Shown here: positions 8,427 through 17,252 of the stretch, one piece after another
Position numbering within the stretch: the stretch's first letter is position 1
Layout of the letters: every line of letters begins with the position of its first letter
DNA from: Clostridia bacterium
GTDB taxonomy: Bacteria > Bacillota > Clostridia > Oscillospirales > Acutalibacteraceae
Direction: 5' to 3'
Assembly (NCBI GenBank): GCA_017624675.1
Contig: JAGAMO010000006.1
Span: 21,413-85,412, forward strand
Length of the DNA: 64,000 bases
Position numbers and translations under genes: made by a program
Notes under the pieces: model-generated
The model's database searches: none
Seen by the model: the letters and a program-made list of their open reading frames with translations, nothing else
What the model was told of the DNA's origin: nothing

Positions 8427-8456
8427 AAAAAGGTCGCAAAATTGCGACCTTTTTTG
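8427..8456. terminator. Bidirectional terminator
   Basis: AAAAAGGTCGCAA and TTGCGACCTTTTTT form a strong stem with T runs on both strands, between the convergent genes ending at 8368 and 8460. Confidence 0.9.
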
Positions 8457-8459
8457 TAT

Positions 8460-9341
8460 TTACAGACCTTCATAAAGTCCGTCATTAATTTTTTTAGTTA
8501 TAGCATCAACCACAACCTGTTTATCTTCCTTATATGTAACGCCATACCATTTATCTTCTGCAACAAGAACTTGTACATCTTTTTCGCCCTTTTCAATTCT
8601 TTCGGAAACTACCGAAGGCAGATAATATTCAGATTTCGGAACATTGATTTTTTCATCCAAGAACTTTTTAAAGCCCGTTTCAATATATCCGAACACATCG
8701 GTTCTGAATCCCCAAAGATTCATAGAAACCACTGTGTCCTCAGGTAATTTCGTCCAAGTTTGACCATCGTCTTCAGTATACTTACAGTCCATAATTTTTG
8801 TTCTTTCGGTTACTGTTTTAAGTTTTCCGTTTTCTATCTCACAAACGCCTCTTGAAACATAGCCGTTTTCGGTTAGGGTGTTTGCCAAACGGAATCCAAC
8901 CATTGCATAATCGGGTGTGTCAGAATTCAAGAAATCTGCCATTTGCTTAAATGCCGAAGGACCGTAATAATCATCGGCATTGATAACTGCAAAAGGCTCG
9001 TTTACTAATTCTTTACAGCAAAGAATTGCATGAGCTGTGCCCCAAGGTTTTTCACGCTCGGCAGGGCAATTGTAACCTGCGGGGAGCTTATCTATCTCTT
9101 GAAAAGCGTATTCAACCTTTACACGATTAGCTATTCTCTTGCCAACCATTTCTTTAAAATCTTTTTCTATTGCGTGTTTGATAACGAAAACAACCTTTGT
9201 AAAACCCGCTTCCACAGCATCATAAACCGAGAAATCTAACAAAACCTCTCCGTTAGGTCCGATAGGCTCAATTTGTTTAAGTCCGCCAAAGCGGCTTCCC
9301 ATACCTGCCGCCATAACAACCAATGTAATATCTTTTTTCAT
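8460..9341 (-). CDS. Sugar-phosphate nucleotidyltransferase family protein
   Basis: The 293-residue protein has the N-terminal nucleotide-binding signature VMAAGMGSRFGGLKQIEPIG of NTP transferases and the metal-binding INADDYYG (about residues 118-125). Such enzymes couple a sugar 1-phosphate with an NTP. The sugar and base cannot be read from the sequence; the length is close to single-domain glucose-1-phosphate uridylyl- or thymidylyltransferases. It is last in an operon with PTS-IIC, nth and the pyridoxamine kinase; its ATG overlaps the TGA region of the kinase gene. Confidence 0.85.
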   Translation of the reverse strand: MKKDITLVVMAAGMGSRFGGLKQIEPIGPNGEVLLDFSVYDAVEAGFTKVVFVIKHAIEKDFKEMVGKRIANRVKVEYAFQEIDKLPAGYNCPAEREKPWGTAHAILCCKELVNEPFAVINADDYYGPSAFKQMADFLNSDTPDYAMVGFRLANTLTENGYVSRGVCEIENGKLKTVTERTKIMDCKYTEDDGQTWTKLPEDTVVSMNLWGFRTDVFGYIETGFKKFLDEKINVPKSEYYLPSVVSERIEKGEKDVQVLVAEDKWYGVTYKEDKQVVVDAITKKINDGLYEGL

Positions 9342-9342
9342 A

Positions 9343-10158
9343 TCAAAGTCCCCTTTTCAAAAGTTTTTCAAAATTCAATCCGTTTCGTTCGGGAATATTA
9401 TCATTAATAGTTTTTTTAATTGCTTTTCCAATAAAAGCAGACGCTTTTTTGACCGCTTTTTTGATAGGAACACCTTTTAAAATAAGTCCAAAAACCAAAG
9501 AGGCAAATATATCGCCTGTTCCGTGGAAATTTTGAGAGATTTTTTTAGAATATACTTCGTAACAATTTTCTGAATCGAAAATCAAAGCACCAATTTTTTT
9601 ACCTCTCTCAATTCCCGTTATTATAACCTTTGCTTTTGTGATATTGTAAAGCTTTACAGCCAGAGAAATAATCTTATCAGTATTGGCATCTTCATCATAC
9701 TTCTCACCGCAAAGCAAAAACGTTTCGGTTAGATTGGGGGTTATAATGTCCGCCTTTTTGCAAAGATTTAACATTTCCTTTGCAAAATCATTGGTTATGC
9801 CTGAAAACAGTTTGCCATTATCTCCCAAAACAGGGTCAACAAGTACAAGAGACTTTTCAGCCTTTATAGCATCAATTTCATTTGTGAAATTAACTATTTG
9901 CTCTAAATCTCCGAAATATCCTGTGTATATTCCATCAAAACAAAGATTTTCTTTTTTAAAATGCTCTATTGCATTCATTGAAAAATAAGTTGTCTCAAGT
10001 TTTTGTGGCTCTCCGAAACCGCCTGTGTGGGTCGAAAGCAAAACCGTTGGCAACACCGACAATGAAATACCCAAAGACGAAATCAAGGGCAAAGCCTCGC
10101 TTAAAGAACACTTTCCGTGACACGCCAAGGATTGCACTGATAAAGCTGTTTTTTGCAT
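9343..10158 (-). CDS. Pyridoxamine/pyridoxal kinase (ribokinase fold)
   Basis: The enzyme phosphorylates B6 vitamers with ATP. The 271-residue product has the PdxY/PdxK start SVQSLACHGKCSLSEALPLI, the segment PTVLLSTHTGGF, VDPVLGDNGKLF (about residues 106-117), ITPNLTETFLL and the anion-hole and catalytic motif FHGTGDIFASL with the catalytic Asp near residue 217. Hydroxymethylpyrimidine kinase (ThiD) is the nearest alternative, but THTGGF and the salvage-type context favour pyridoxamine kinase. It sits 4 nt after nth. Confidence 0.85.
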   Translation of the reverse strand: MQKTALSVQSLACHGKCSLSEALPLISSLGISLSVLPTVLLSTHTGGFGEPQKLETTYFSMNAIEHFKKENLCFDGIYTGYFGDLEQIVNFTNEIDAIKAEKSLVLVDPVLGDNGKLFSGITNDFAKEMLNLCKKADIITPNLTETFLLCGEKYDEDANTDKIISLAVKLYNITKAKVIITGIERGKKIGALIFDSENCYEVYSKKISQNFHGTGDIFASLVFGLILKGVPIKKAVKKASAFIGKAIKKTINDNIPERNGLNFEKLLKRGL

Positions 10159-10162
10159 TTTA

Positions 10163-10786
10163 TCACCTCTTAGGGCAAATTTGGTTTAGCGGACATTTAT
10201 CGCATTTAGGTGTTCTTGCAACACAAATATCTCTGCCAAACAAAACCGTTCTGTGGCAGAAATCATTTGATTTTTCGGGTGGCAAAAGTTTTCTCATTTC
10301 CCTTTCAACCTGTAACGGATTTGTGGTGTCAACAAATCCTAAACGGTTGCAAATTCTAATAAAATGAGTATCGGTAACAACGGCGGGTTTGCCGTATATA
10401 TCGCCGCAAACAAGATTAGCGGTTTTTCTGCCAACACCCGAAAGCTTGATTAATTCTTCGATACTGTCGGGTACAATTCCGCCGTAATCTTCGGTTATAG
10501 ACTTGCCTATCTCCACCAAATCTTTAGCCTTTGTTTTATAAAGACCGCAAGTTTTTATGAGTTCCTCTACCCTTTTAATGTCTGCATTCGCCATTTTTTC
10601 GGCGGTTGGGAATTCCTTAAAAAGGTCGGGTGTTACCATATTAACACGCTTATCGGTACACTGTGCCGAAAGGCGCGTTGCAATAAGAAGCTGAAACGCG
10701 TCCTTATAATCAAGTGAGCAAATAGCGTCGGGATAAAGCTTTTCCAGAGTCTCTACCGCCGCTAAAACTCTTTCTTTTTTACGCAT
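10163..10786 (-). CDS. nth: Endonuclease III
   Basis: Nth is a DNA glycosylase/AP lyase that removes oxidised pyrimidines. The 207-residue protein has the helix-hairpin-helix LSGVGRKTAN (about 115-124) with the catalytic Lys121, the catalytic Asp139 in VTDTHFIRICNRLG, and a C-terminal 4Fe-4S loop with Cys188, Cys195, Cys198 and Cys204. All key residues are present. Its start overlaps the end of the PTS-IIC gene by 8 nt. Confidence 0.96.
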   Translation of the reverse strand: MRKKERVLAAVETLEKLYPDAICSLDYKDAFQLLIATRLSAQCTDKRVNMVTPDLFKEFPTAEKMANADIKRVEELIKTCGLYKTKAKDLVEIGKSITEDYGGIVPDSIEELIKLSGVGRKTANLVCGDIYGKPAVVTDTHFIRICNRLGFVDTTNPLQVEREMRKLLPPEKSNDFCHRTVLFGRDICVARTPKCDKCPLNQICPKR

Positions 10787-11822
10787 TTAATTTTAAATCT
10801 CCAAACTTAATAAGACCCATTTTTCTCATGCCCTCAGCAATAGCAAGTGTTAAAGCAGCAGGTAGAATAAAATGCATTGCAATGATTTCAAGCAAGGCTA
10901 CAACGGAAGATACACCACCTGCAACCATGCTGTCATAAGCCATAAACTGACCTACCAAACCTGCAGAGCCCATACCTGAGCCTACAGGATTGCTCACCAT
11001 CTTTAAAAGGCAAGAAGCAACGGGGGCCAAAATTGCACTTGAGAGTACGGGAGGCACCCATAAAATTGGTTTTTTAACAAGGTTTGGTACCTGAAGCATT
11101 GAGGTGCCAAGTCCTTGAGCCACAAGACCACCGAATTTATTTTCTCTATAACTCATAACAGCAAAGCCCACCATATTACAGCAACAACCGATTGTCGCAG
11201 CACCAGCGGCAAGACCGTTAATTCCCATTGAAACGCCGATAGCGGCAGAGGAAATAGGAAGTGTTAGAATCACACCCATCAAAACGGAAATTGCAATTCC
11301 ACCGAAGAAAGGATATTTTTCAACATTAATATTGACAAGATTTCCAATCCATACCATAGCATTTGTTATGTAAGGTCCAACAAAGAAACCTGCGGCAGCA
11401 CCTGTTAAAATACAGCAAAGAGGGGTAACAATTATATCCATCTTTGTTTTTCCTGCAACCATTGTGCCAATTTCTATAGCAACATAAGCCGCAATAAATG
11501 CGCCTAAAGGCTCGCCGGGTTTACCAACCACAAACGACTCATTCATAAGATTGGGGAAAGCACCTATCATACCGCAAACACCCGCGCAAACAGTAGTTAG
11601 TGGCGAGGATTTGAGTTTACACGCAACGCCGACACCGATTCCTGCACCTGTTAATGTTTTTGCAACATTACCCATTGCGGTTAAATATTCTGCAAAAGCA
11701 TTATTACCTAAAAGAGACGCAATTTGACAGATTATTGTGCCGATAATAAGCGTAGAAAAAAGTCCAAGAGCCATTCCCGAAAGACCGTCAATAAAAATCC
11801 TGTTTAAATACTTCTTGAGCAT
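10779..11822 (-). CDS. PTS EIIC-like sugar transporter subunit
   Basis: The 347-residue protein is almost wholly hydrophobic, with about nine membrane segments, and matches the PTS_EIIC_2 group: FIDGLSGMALGLFSTLIIGT at the N-terminus and repeated Gly-rich loops such as GAGIGVGVACKLKSSPL. No IIA or IIB domain or gene is next to it, and proteins of this group may work apart from the classical phosphotransferase system. The substrate is unknown. It is first in the operon with nth and the kinase and has its own promoter at 11853-11881. Confidence 0.8.
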   Translation of the reverse strand: MLKKYLNRIFIDGLSGMALGLFSTLIIGTIICQIASLLGNNAFAEYLTAMGNVAKTLTGAGIGVGVACKLKSSPLTTVCAGVCGMIGAFPNLMNESFVVGKPGEPLGAFIAAYVAIEIGTMVAGKTKMDIIVTPLCCILTGAAAGFFVGPYITNAMVWIGNLVNINVEKYPFFGGIAISVLMGVILTLPISSAAIGVSMGINGLAAGAATIGCCCNMVGFAVMSYRENKFGGLVAQGLGTSMLQVPNLVKKPILWVPPVLSSAILAPVASCLLKMVSNPVGSGMGSAGLVGQFMAYDSMVAGGVSSVVALLEIIAMHFILPAALTLAIAEGMRKMGLIKFGDLKLNA

Positions 11823-11852
11823 TTTGAAACTTCCTTTTCAGGTTTTTTCACT

Positions 11853-11881
11853 ATTATAACAAAATATATCTTATTTTACAA
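11853..11881 (-). promoter_or_regulatory. Promoter of the PTS-IIC/nth operon
   Basis: Minus strand TTGTAA (11876-11881), 17 nt, TATAAT (11853-11858). It abuts the divergent promoter at 11890. Confidence 0.75.
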
Positions 11882-11889
11882 TAGTTTAC

Positions 11890-11918
11890 TTGTTTTTTAT
11901 TGGGGTTTATGATATACT
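11890..11918 (+). promoter_or_regulatory. Promoter of the histidine phosphatase operon
   Basis: TTGTTT (11890-11895), 17 nt, TATACT (11913-11918), about 11 nt of predicted leader before the ATG at 11936. Confidence 0.6.
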
Positions 11919-11935
11919 TTATTTTGGTGATTTAT

Positions 11936-12586
11936 ATGACAAAAGTTTATATTATAAGGCATTGCGAAACCGACGGTAATGCTTTGAAAAAATTTCAAGG
12001 ACATACAGATAACGACATTAACGAAATGGGTGCCAAACAGCTACTTGCTTTGGGTGACAAGTTTAAAAATATACCCCTTGATGCAGTTTACTCAAGCCCA
12101 CTTATAAGAGCCCACAAAACCGCGTTGGCAATTTCCGAAAGCCAAAACACTCCCCTTTTTACCAACGATGGATTAGTCGAAATTAACGGTGGTGTTTACG
12201 AAGGCAAAACCTTTGATGAACTCAAAAATTCTTATCCCGAGTTTGCCGAGATGTGGGAGTCAAAAACATGGGAATTTGCTCCCGAAAATGGTGAAACCAT
12301 GCCCGATGCTTATGAAAGAATTTGGAATACCGTTACTAAAATCGTCAAAGAAAACAAAGACAAAACTATCGCCATAGTAAGTCACGGATTTGTTATTCGC
12401 TCGCTCTTTTGCCGAATTTTATATAACGATATTAAAAAATTCCGCCAACTCGATTATGGTTTTAACACTTCGGTTTCTCTTTTAGAATTTGAAGACGAAA
12501 CTAAACCAAAAATAGTATATTTAAACGATTTATCCCATCTGACCGATGACCTTATCAATAAAAACGCAAGGGTGCCAATAAAATGA
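11936..12586 (+). CDS. Histidine phosphatase family protein
   Basis: The 216-residue protein has the phosphoglycerate-mutase-type RHCETDGN motif (catalytic His near residue 8), SSPLIRAHKTA, the acidic residue in EINGGVYEGKTF and the second catalytic His in IVSHGFVIRSL. It may be a phosphatase of the CobC/GpmB group; the substrate cannot be told. The open frame begins at 11900, but the ATG at 11936 has GGTGAT upstream and places RHCET where the family has it. It overlaps ruvX by 4 nt (ATGA). Confidence 0.88.
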   Translation: MTKVYIIRHCETDGNALKKFQGHTDNDINEMGAKQLLALGDKFKNIPLDAVYSSPLIRAHKTALAISESQNTPLFTNDGLVEINGGVYEGKTFDELKNSYPEFAEMWESKTWEFAPENGETMPDAYERIWNTVTKIVKENKDKTIAIVSHGFVIRSLFCRILYNDIKKFRQLDYGFNTSVSLLEFEDETKPKIVYLNDLSHLTDDLINKNARVPIK

Positions 12587-13005
12587 TAATTATGTCTGTT
12601 GACCTTGGAAAGGCAAGAACAGGAATTGCCGTTTCGGACAGTTTGGAAATGTTTGCTTTCCCGAAAACCGTTATTACAGAATACAACACCGAAAAATTAA
12701 TAGATAAAATCTGTCTTTGTGCCAAAGAATATTCTGCCGATATGTTGGTTGTAGGTTTCCCTAAAAATATGGACGGAAGCGTTGGTTTCAGAGCCGAGGA
12801 GTGCGAAAACATTGCAAAAAGTTTACAGCAGAAAACCTCACTCGAAACTGTTTTGTGGGACGAAAGATGCACAACAATTTCAGCCCACACAGCCCTGAAT
12901 TACACCAACACCAGAGGTAAAAACCGAAAAAAAGTTATTGACGCAGTTGCGGCGGTTATAATACTTGAAGACTATCTTAAATACAGACAAAACCGAAAGG
13001 ATTAG
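12583..13005 (+). CDS. ruvX: RuvX/YqgF Holliday-junction resolvase-like protein
   Basis: The 140-residue RNase H-fold protein begins IIMSVDLGKARTGIAVSD, with the first catalytic Asp, then has VVGFPKNMDGSVG, WDERCTTISA and the final Asp in KVIDAVAAVIILEDYL. The family takes part in 16S rRNA 5'-end processing and possibly in recombination. The start codon overlaps the stop of the preceding phosphatase gene, so translation is coupled. Confidence 0.93.
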   Translation: MIIMSVDLGKARTGIAVSDSLEMFAFPKTVITEYNTEKLIDKICLCAKEYSADMLVVGFPKNMDGSVGFRAEECENIAKSLQQKTSLETVLWDERCTTISAHTALNYTNTRGKNRKKVIDAVAAVIILEDYLKYRQNRKD

Positions 13006-13010
13006 TGTAT

Positions 13011-13694
13011 ATGTATAAATTTGAAATACATCTTCATACAAATAATTGCAGTGCCTGTGCCAAGTCTTCACCAAGAGAATATATTGATGCTGCTTTGGAA
13101 CACGAATACAGCGGCATTGTGGTCACAAATCATTTTTATCACGGCAATACACGAGTCGACCGAAATTTGCCTTGGCGTGATTTTGTTAATGCTTACATTG
13201 AAGATTATTTGGAGTTTAAAGAATTAGGGGACAAATACGGCATTACTGTATTCTTTGGCATTGAAGAGGGTTTTGCGGCTGGCAAAGAAATGTTAGTATA
13301 CGGTCTTGACCCCCAGTGTCTTTTAGACCATCCCGAATTTCTTTTAATGACACTTAAAGAAAAATATGAATTTATCCACGAATGCGGCGGAATTTGTGTT
13401 TGCGCTCATCCCTTCAGGGACAGAAGTTATATCCCTGACCCCAACACTCCCCCCAATCCTAAGTGTTTTGACGCTATTGAGTGTTTTAATCTGTCTAATA
13501 CCATTGAAGCAAACGAAAAAGCTTTTGTTTACTCATTTAACAATAAAAAAGTTATGCTTTCGGGTAGCGATGTTCACCACGCCAAAGCTTTTGGTAACGC
13601 AGGAATTGCGTTTGATACACCCGTTACCGACTATCCCACCTTTTTAGAAAAAGTTAAAAAAGGTGACTTTAAATTAATCTACCCCGAATTTTAG
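13011..13694 (+). CDS. PHP domain metal-dependent phosphoesterase
   Basis: The product of about 227 residues has PHP metal motifs: EIHLHTNNCS at the N-terminus, VVTNHFYHGN, FGIEEGF, VCAHPFRD and SGSDVHH near the C-terminus. These residues bind a trinuclear metal centre in PHP phosphoesterases. The substrate is not known. A GTG at 13005 gives two more residues, but AAAGG at 12996-13000 is better spaced for the ATG at 13011. It follows ruvX directly. Confidence 0.85.
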   Translation: MYKFEIHLHTNNCSACAKSSPREYIDAALEHEYSGIVVTNHFYHGNTRVDRNLPWRDFVNAYIEDYLEFKELGDKYGITVFFGIEEGFAAGKEMLVYGLDPQCLLDHPEFLLMTLKEKYEFIHECGGICVCAHPFRDRSYIPDPNTPPNPKCFDAIECFNLSNTIEANEKAFVYSFNNKKVMLSGSDVHHAKAFGNAGIAFDTPVTDYPTFLEKVKKGDFKLIYPEF

Positions 13695-13703
13695 GTGAAA
13701 AGT

Positions 13704-14459
13704 ATGTTTACAACTGTTAAAGGACTTAAAATTGAATATACCGAGCAAGGCGAAGGCACCCCTGTTCTTTTGCTTCACGGATGGGGCTCTTCCTTTGCGG
13801 TTTACGGCAGAATAATGAATGCTTTGAGTAATAAATGCCGTTTGGTTGCCGTTAATTTTCCCGGTTGCGGCGAGAGTGAAACCATGAAAGAACCTTGGAA
13901 TTTAGAGGATTATTGCGATTTTTGTCTTGAATTTATGAAAAATGTGGGACTTGAAAATCCCATACTCATAGGTCATTCCCACGGCGGCCGAGTAATTTTA
14001 AAAATGACCGCCGAGAAAATGGTTAATCCCCCTAAAATTGTTTTGCTTGACAGTGCGGGACTTATCCCCAAAAAGACCTTTAAGCAAAAATACCGTGCTA
14101 AAAGCTTTAAGGCAATTAAAACTGTTTTAACCTTGCCTGTTATCAGAAATTTCAGTGAAGACCTTTTGCAAAAGGCTAGAAATCATTACGGCTCAGCGGA
14201 CTATAACGCCGCTCCCGAAGTGCTTAGAAAAACTCTTGTTAGCCTTGTTAACACGGATTTGAAAGATATTTTACCTAACATCTCTTGTCCCTCTCTCCTG
14301 ATTTGGGGCGACCTTGACACCGCAACTCCCTTAGAAGACGCTAAAACCATTGAAAGTCTTATCCCCGATGCGGGTCTTTGTGTCCTTAAAGGCACAGGGC
14401 ATTACTCATTTTGCGAAAGTCCCTTTGAGGCCGAAGCAATTTTAAAAAGCTTTATATGA
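13704..14459 (+). CDS. Alpha/beta hydrolase
   Basis: The 251-residue protein shows the alpha/beta hydrolase fold: oxyanion-hole LLHGWGSSF, the nucleophile elbow IGHSHGG (Ser near residue 94), the acid in WGDLDTATP and the catalytic His in GTGHYSF. The substrate is not predictable. The GTG at 13695 overlaps AGGTGA, which is better read as the ribosome binding site of the ATG at 13704. Its position before murF and ddl is shared with some Clostridia, without proof of a cell-wall role. Confidence 0.85.
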   Translation: MFTTVKGLKIEYTEQGEGTPVLLLHGWGSSFAVYGRIMNALSNKCRLVAVNFPGCGESETMKEPWNLEDYCDFCLEFMKNVGLENPILIGHSHGGRVILKMTAEKMVNPPKIVLLDSAGLIPKKTFKQKYRAKSFKAIKTVLTLPVIRNFSEDLLQKARNHYGSADYNAAPEVLRKTLVSLVNTDLKDILPNISCPSLLIWGDLDTATPLEDAKTIESLIPDAGLCVLKGTGHYSFCESPFEAEAILKSFI

Positions 14460-14472
14460 AAGGAAGGTTTTG

Positions 14473-16041
14473 ATGAATTATTACCTGTTAATATCCCTTG
14501 TTTTGGCAGCATTCTCTTCAATTTTCACCCTTAGCCGCCAACTGCAAATGCTACAGCAAAATTCATACTATCCTTCAAGATATTTTTCCTGGCTTAGGGA
14601 CAATTTGCCTTTTTACGAGGTTTTAATGTTCCTTATAACATCTATTTTATTTATTTTTAAATTCAATATTCCCTTGGTTATATTTTGTGCTGCAGTAGCC
14701 GCCATAAGAATACCAAGATACTTAAATATTCAGAAAAAATCCATTAAAAAATTGGTTTTCACCGCAAGAGTAAAAAGACTTTTTGCAACCGCTATCATAA
14801 TTCAGGTTATTTTGATTTCAGTTTATGCGATATGGCCTATAACTTTTGCAGGCAGACTTTGCTTAGATTTCAGCTTTGTATTTTCCTATTTAGTGCCCGT
14901 TTTCACCTTTGTTATTTGGGTGGTTACCTTACCCATTGAAAAAGCATTTAATTTATACTTTATAAACGATGCCAAAAAAATACTTCGCTCATATAAGGGT
15001 TTAAAAGTTATTGGCATTACAGGAAGTTACGGAAAAACCACCACTAAATTTATTTTAACCCGAATTTTAAGTGAGAAATTTAATGTCGTATGCACCCCTC
15101 ATAGTTTTAATACCCCTATGGGTGTTGTAAGAACTGTGCGGGAATATTTCAAGCCTCAGACACAAATTTTTGTTTGTGAGATGGGTGCTAAAAATATTGG
15201 CGATATTAAAGAAATATGCAAAATTGTGCACCCTGATTTTGGTCTTATTACTTCAGTTGGCGAACAACACCTTGAAACCTTTAAGAATGTTGACAATGTA
15301 TTTAAAACCAAGTTTGAATTAGCCGACGCTGTTTCACAAAAGCAAGGTCTTACCTTTGTTAATGGCGACAGCGATGAAATTATAAACCGAATAAACCCGG
15401 AAGATTTTAAGGTTTACGGAAGCAATAATAATTTTAACTACAGCATTAGTAATATTACATGCGGCAGAAACGGTTCTAAATTCGACCTTAATTTAGGCGA
15501 TACTACCGTTACACTTACAACCAAGCTTTTAGGCAAACACAGTATTGTAAATATTGCGGGTGCCGCCGCTCTATCTTATAGTTTAGGCGTTTCGGCTGAT
15601 GATATTAAATTTGCAGTAGCATCGCTAAAACCCACCGAGCACCGATTAGAGCTTAAAAACAGTGTTAATCGCTCACTTTTGATCGATGATGCATATAACG
15701 CCAACCCCGAAGGCTCGATAGAGGCAGTTAATGTTTTAAACTCCTTTGAGGGTATGAAAAAGGTTATTATCACCCCTGGTCTTATTGAACTTGGAGAGCG
15801 TGAATATGACTGCAACTTTAATTTAGGTGTTGCCGCCGCTTCGGTTTGCGATGTTGTGATTTTAGTAGGTATCAACCGCTCAAAGCCTTTGGCAGAGGGT
15901 GTTAAATCTACTGATTTTAACAAGGAAAACCTCCACATTGTTGGAAGTTTCAAGGACGCTATGGCAATTTACTCAAAAATAGCCGACAGTAACACTGTGG
16001 TGCTTTTAGAAAATGACTTGCCCGATAACTATTTGAACTAA
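14473..16041 (+). CDS. murF: UDP-N-acetylmuramoyl-tripeptide-D-Ala-D-Ala ligase (MurF-like), with membrane N-terminus
   Basis: MurF adds D-Ala-D-Ala to the UDP-MurNAc tripeptide. The 523-residue protein has about four hydrophobic segments in the first 160 residues, then the Mur ligase P-loop GSYGKTTTK (near residue 185), EMGAKNIGDI, the SVGEQHLETF segment, and the C-terminal LLIDDAYNANPEGS (DDxYNANP is a MurF hallmark) with TPGLIELGE. The membrane extension is absent from E. coli MurF but occurs in clostridial homologues. It is followed 11 nt later by ddl, whose product D-Ala-D-Ala is the substrate, which supports the call. Start: ATG at 14473 after AGGAAGG. Confidence 0.88.
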   Translation: MNYYLLISLVLAAFSSIFTLSRQLQMLQQNSYYPSRYFSWLRDNLPFYEVLMFLITSILFIFKFNIPLVIFCAAVAAIRIPRYLNIQKKSIKKLVFTARVKRLFATAIIIQVILISVYAIWPITFAGRLCLDFSFVFSYLVPVFTFVIWVVTLPIEKAFNLYFINDAKKILRSYKGLKVIGITGSYGKTTTKFILTRILSEKFNVVCTPHSFNTPMGVVRTVREYFKPQTQIFVCEMGAKNIGDIKEICKIVHPDFGLITSVGEQHLETFKNVDNVFKTKFELADAVSQKQGLTFVNGDSDEIINRINPEDFKVYGSNNNFNYSISNITCGRNGSKFDLNLGDTTVTLTTKLLGKHSIVNIAGAAALSYSLGVSADDIKFAVASLKPTEHRLELKNSVNRSLLIDDAYNANPEGSIEAVNVLNSFEGMKKVIITPGLIELGEREYDCNFNLGVAAASVCDVVILVGINRSKPLAEGVKSTDFNKENLHIVGSFKDAMAIYSKIADSNTVVLLENDLPDNYLN

Positions 16042-16052
16042 GAGGTCTTTTT

Positions 16053-17252
16053 ATGAAAACAAATGTAGCATTTTTTTACGGTTGCCGTTCGGTTGAACAC
16101 GAGGTTTCTATTATTTCCGCCGTTCAGGCTATGATGGCAATAAACAAGGAAAAGTATGACATCACCCCCGTTTATGTTACAAAAGACGGCGAGATGTATA
16201 CAGGCGAAAAGCTTTTCTTTATTGAAGAATACCGCGATTTGCCAAAGCTTTTAGAAAACTGCAAAAAAGTTTTCTTTGTTAGAGAAAACGGTAAAGTACT
16301 TATGAAGCAAGAATGTGAAAAAGGCTTCTTCAAAAAGGAAATCCCCCCTGTGGAAATTGATGTTGCTTTCCCAGTTGTTCATGGCACAAACTGTGAAGAC
16401 GGCACAATTCAGGGTTACTTAGAGTTTTTAGGACTCCCCTATGTTGGCTGTGATATTTTATCCTCGGCAGTTGGTATGGATAAGGCAGTTTTCAAGGATG
16501 TTTTAATGAAAGCGGGACTTCCCGTGCTTGACTGTATCCGTTTCACTTCCCGTGAATATTTAAGCGACAAAGAGGGTATACAGGCTAAAATTACAGAAAA
16601 AATCGGTTATCCTCTAATTGTTAAACCCGTAAATTTAGGCTCAAGTGTCGGTATCAGCAAGGTAAACTCTGCAGAAGAATTAGACGAGGCTTTAACCCTT
16701 GCCATATCCTTTGCCGATAAAATCTTGGTTGAAAGAGCCGTTACTAAAATTCGTGAAATTAACTGCTCGGTTTTAGGCGATGTTAACGAGTGTTTTGCCA
16801 GTGTTTGCGAAGAACCCTTTATGAGCGATGAAATCCTTTCTTACGAAAATAAATACCTCTCTAACGCAAAGGGCGGTCAGAGTAAAGGTATGGCTTCTTT
16901 AGGCAGAAAAATACCCGCCGATTTAAGTGAAGAAAGAAGCAACGAAATCCGTGAACTTTCTTGCAAGATATTCAAAGCTATCGGTGCCAGTGGCGTTGTT
17001 AGAATTGACTATATTATCGACGGCGAGACTGATACTGTCTACGCCAACGAAATTAACACCATCCCAGGCTCCTTGGCTTTCTATCTTTGGGATGCTACCG
17101 ATATGAAATATCCCGAGCTTTGCGAAAGACTAATTGAACTTGCTTTCCGCAGACAGCGTAACCGTGATAATTTAACCTTTACTATTGATACTAATATACT
17201 TTCAGGTGTTAAACTCGGCGGTGCAAAGGGAACAAAAGGAGCAAAGTTTTAA
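16053..17252 (+). CDS. ddl: D-alanine-D-alanine ligase
   Basis: Ddl joins two D-Ala with ATP for peptidoglycan and is an ATP-grasp enzyme. The 399-residue protein has FYGCRSVEHEVSIISAVQAM at the N-terminus (the GGxSxEHEVS motif with Glu and Ser kept), VVHGTNCEDGTIQGYLE, the ATP-grasp KPVNLGSSVGISKV, and the metal-binding end ANEINTIPGSLAFYLW. It is slightly longer than usual. Neighbouring murF uses its product. The downstream transporter gene overlaps its stop (TAATG). Confidence 0.95.
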   Translation: MKTNVAFFYGCRSVEHEVSIISAVQAMMAINKEKYDITPVYVTKDGEMYTGEKLFFIEEYRDLPKLLENCKKVFFVRENGKVLMKQECEKGFFKKEIPPVEIDVAFPVVHGTNCEDGTIQGYLEFLGLPYVGCDILSSAVGMDKAVFKDVLMKAGLPVLDCIRFTSREYLSDKEGIQAKITEKIGYPLIVKPVNLGSSVGISKVNSAEELDEALTLAISFADKILVERAVTKIREINCSVLGDVNECFASVCEEPFMSDEILSYENKYLSNAKGGQSKGMASLGRKIPADLSEERSNEIRELSCKIFKAIGASGVVRIDYIIDGETDTVYANEINTIPGSLAFYLWDATDMKYPELCERLIELAFRRQRNRDNLTFTIDTNILSGVKLGGAKGTKGAKF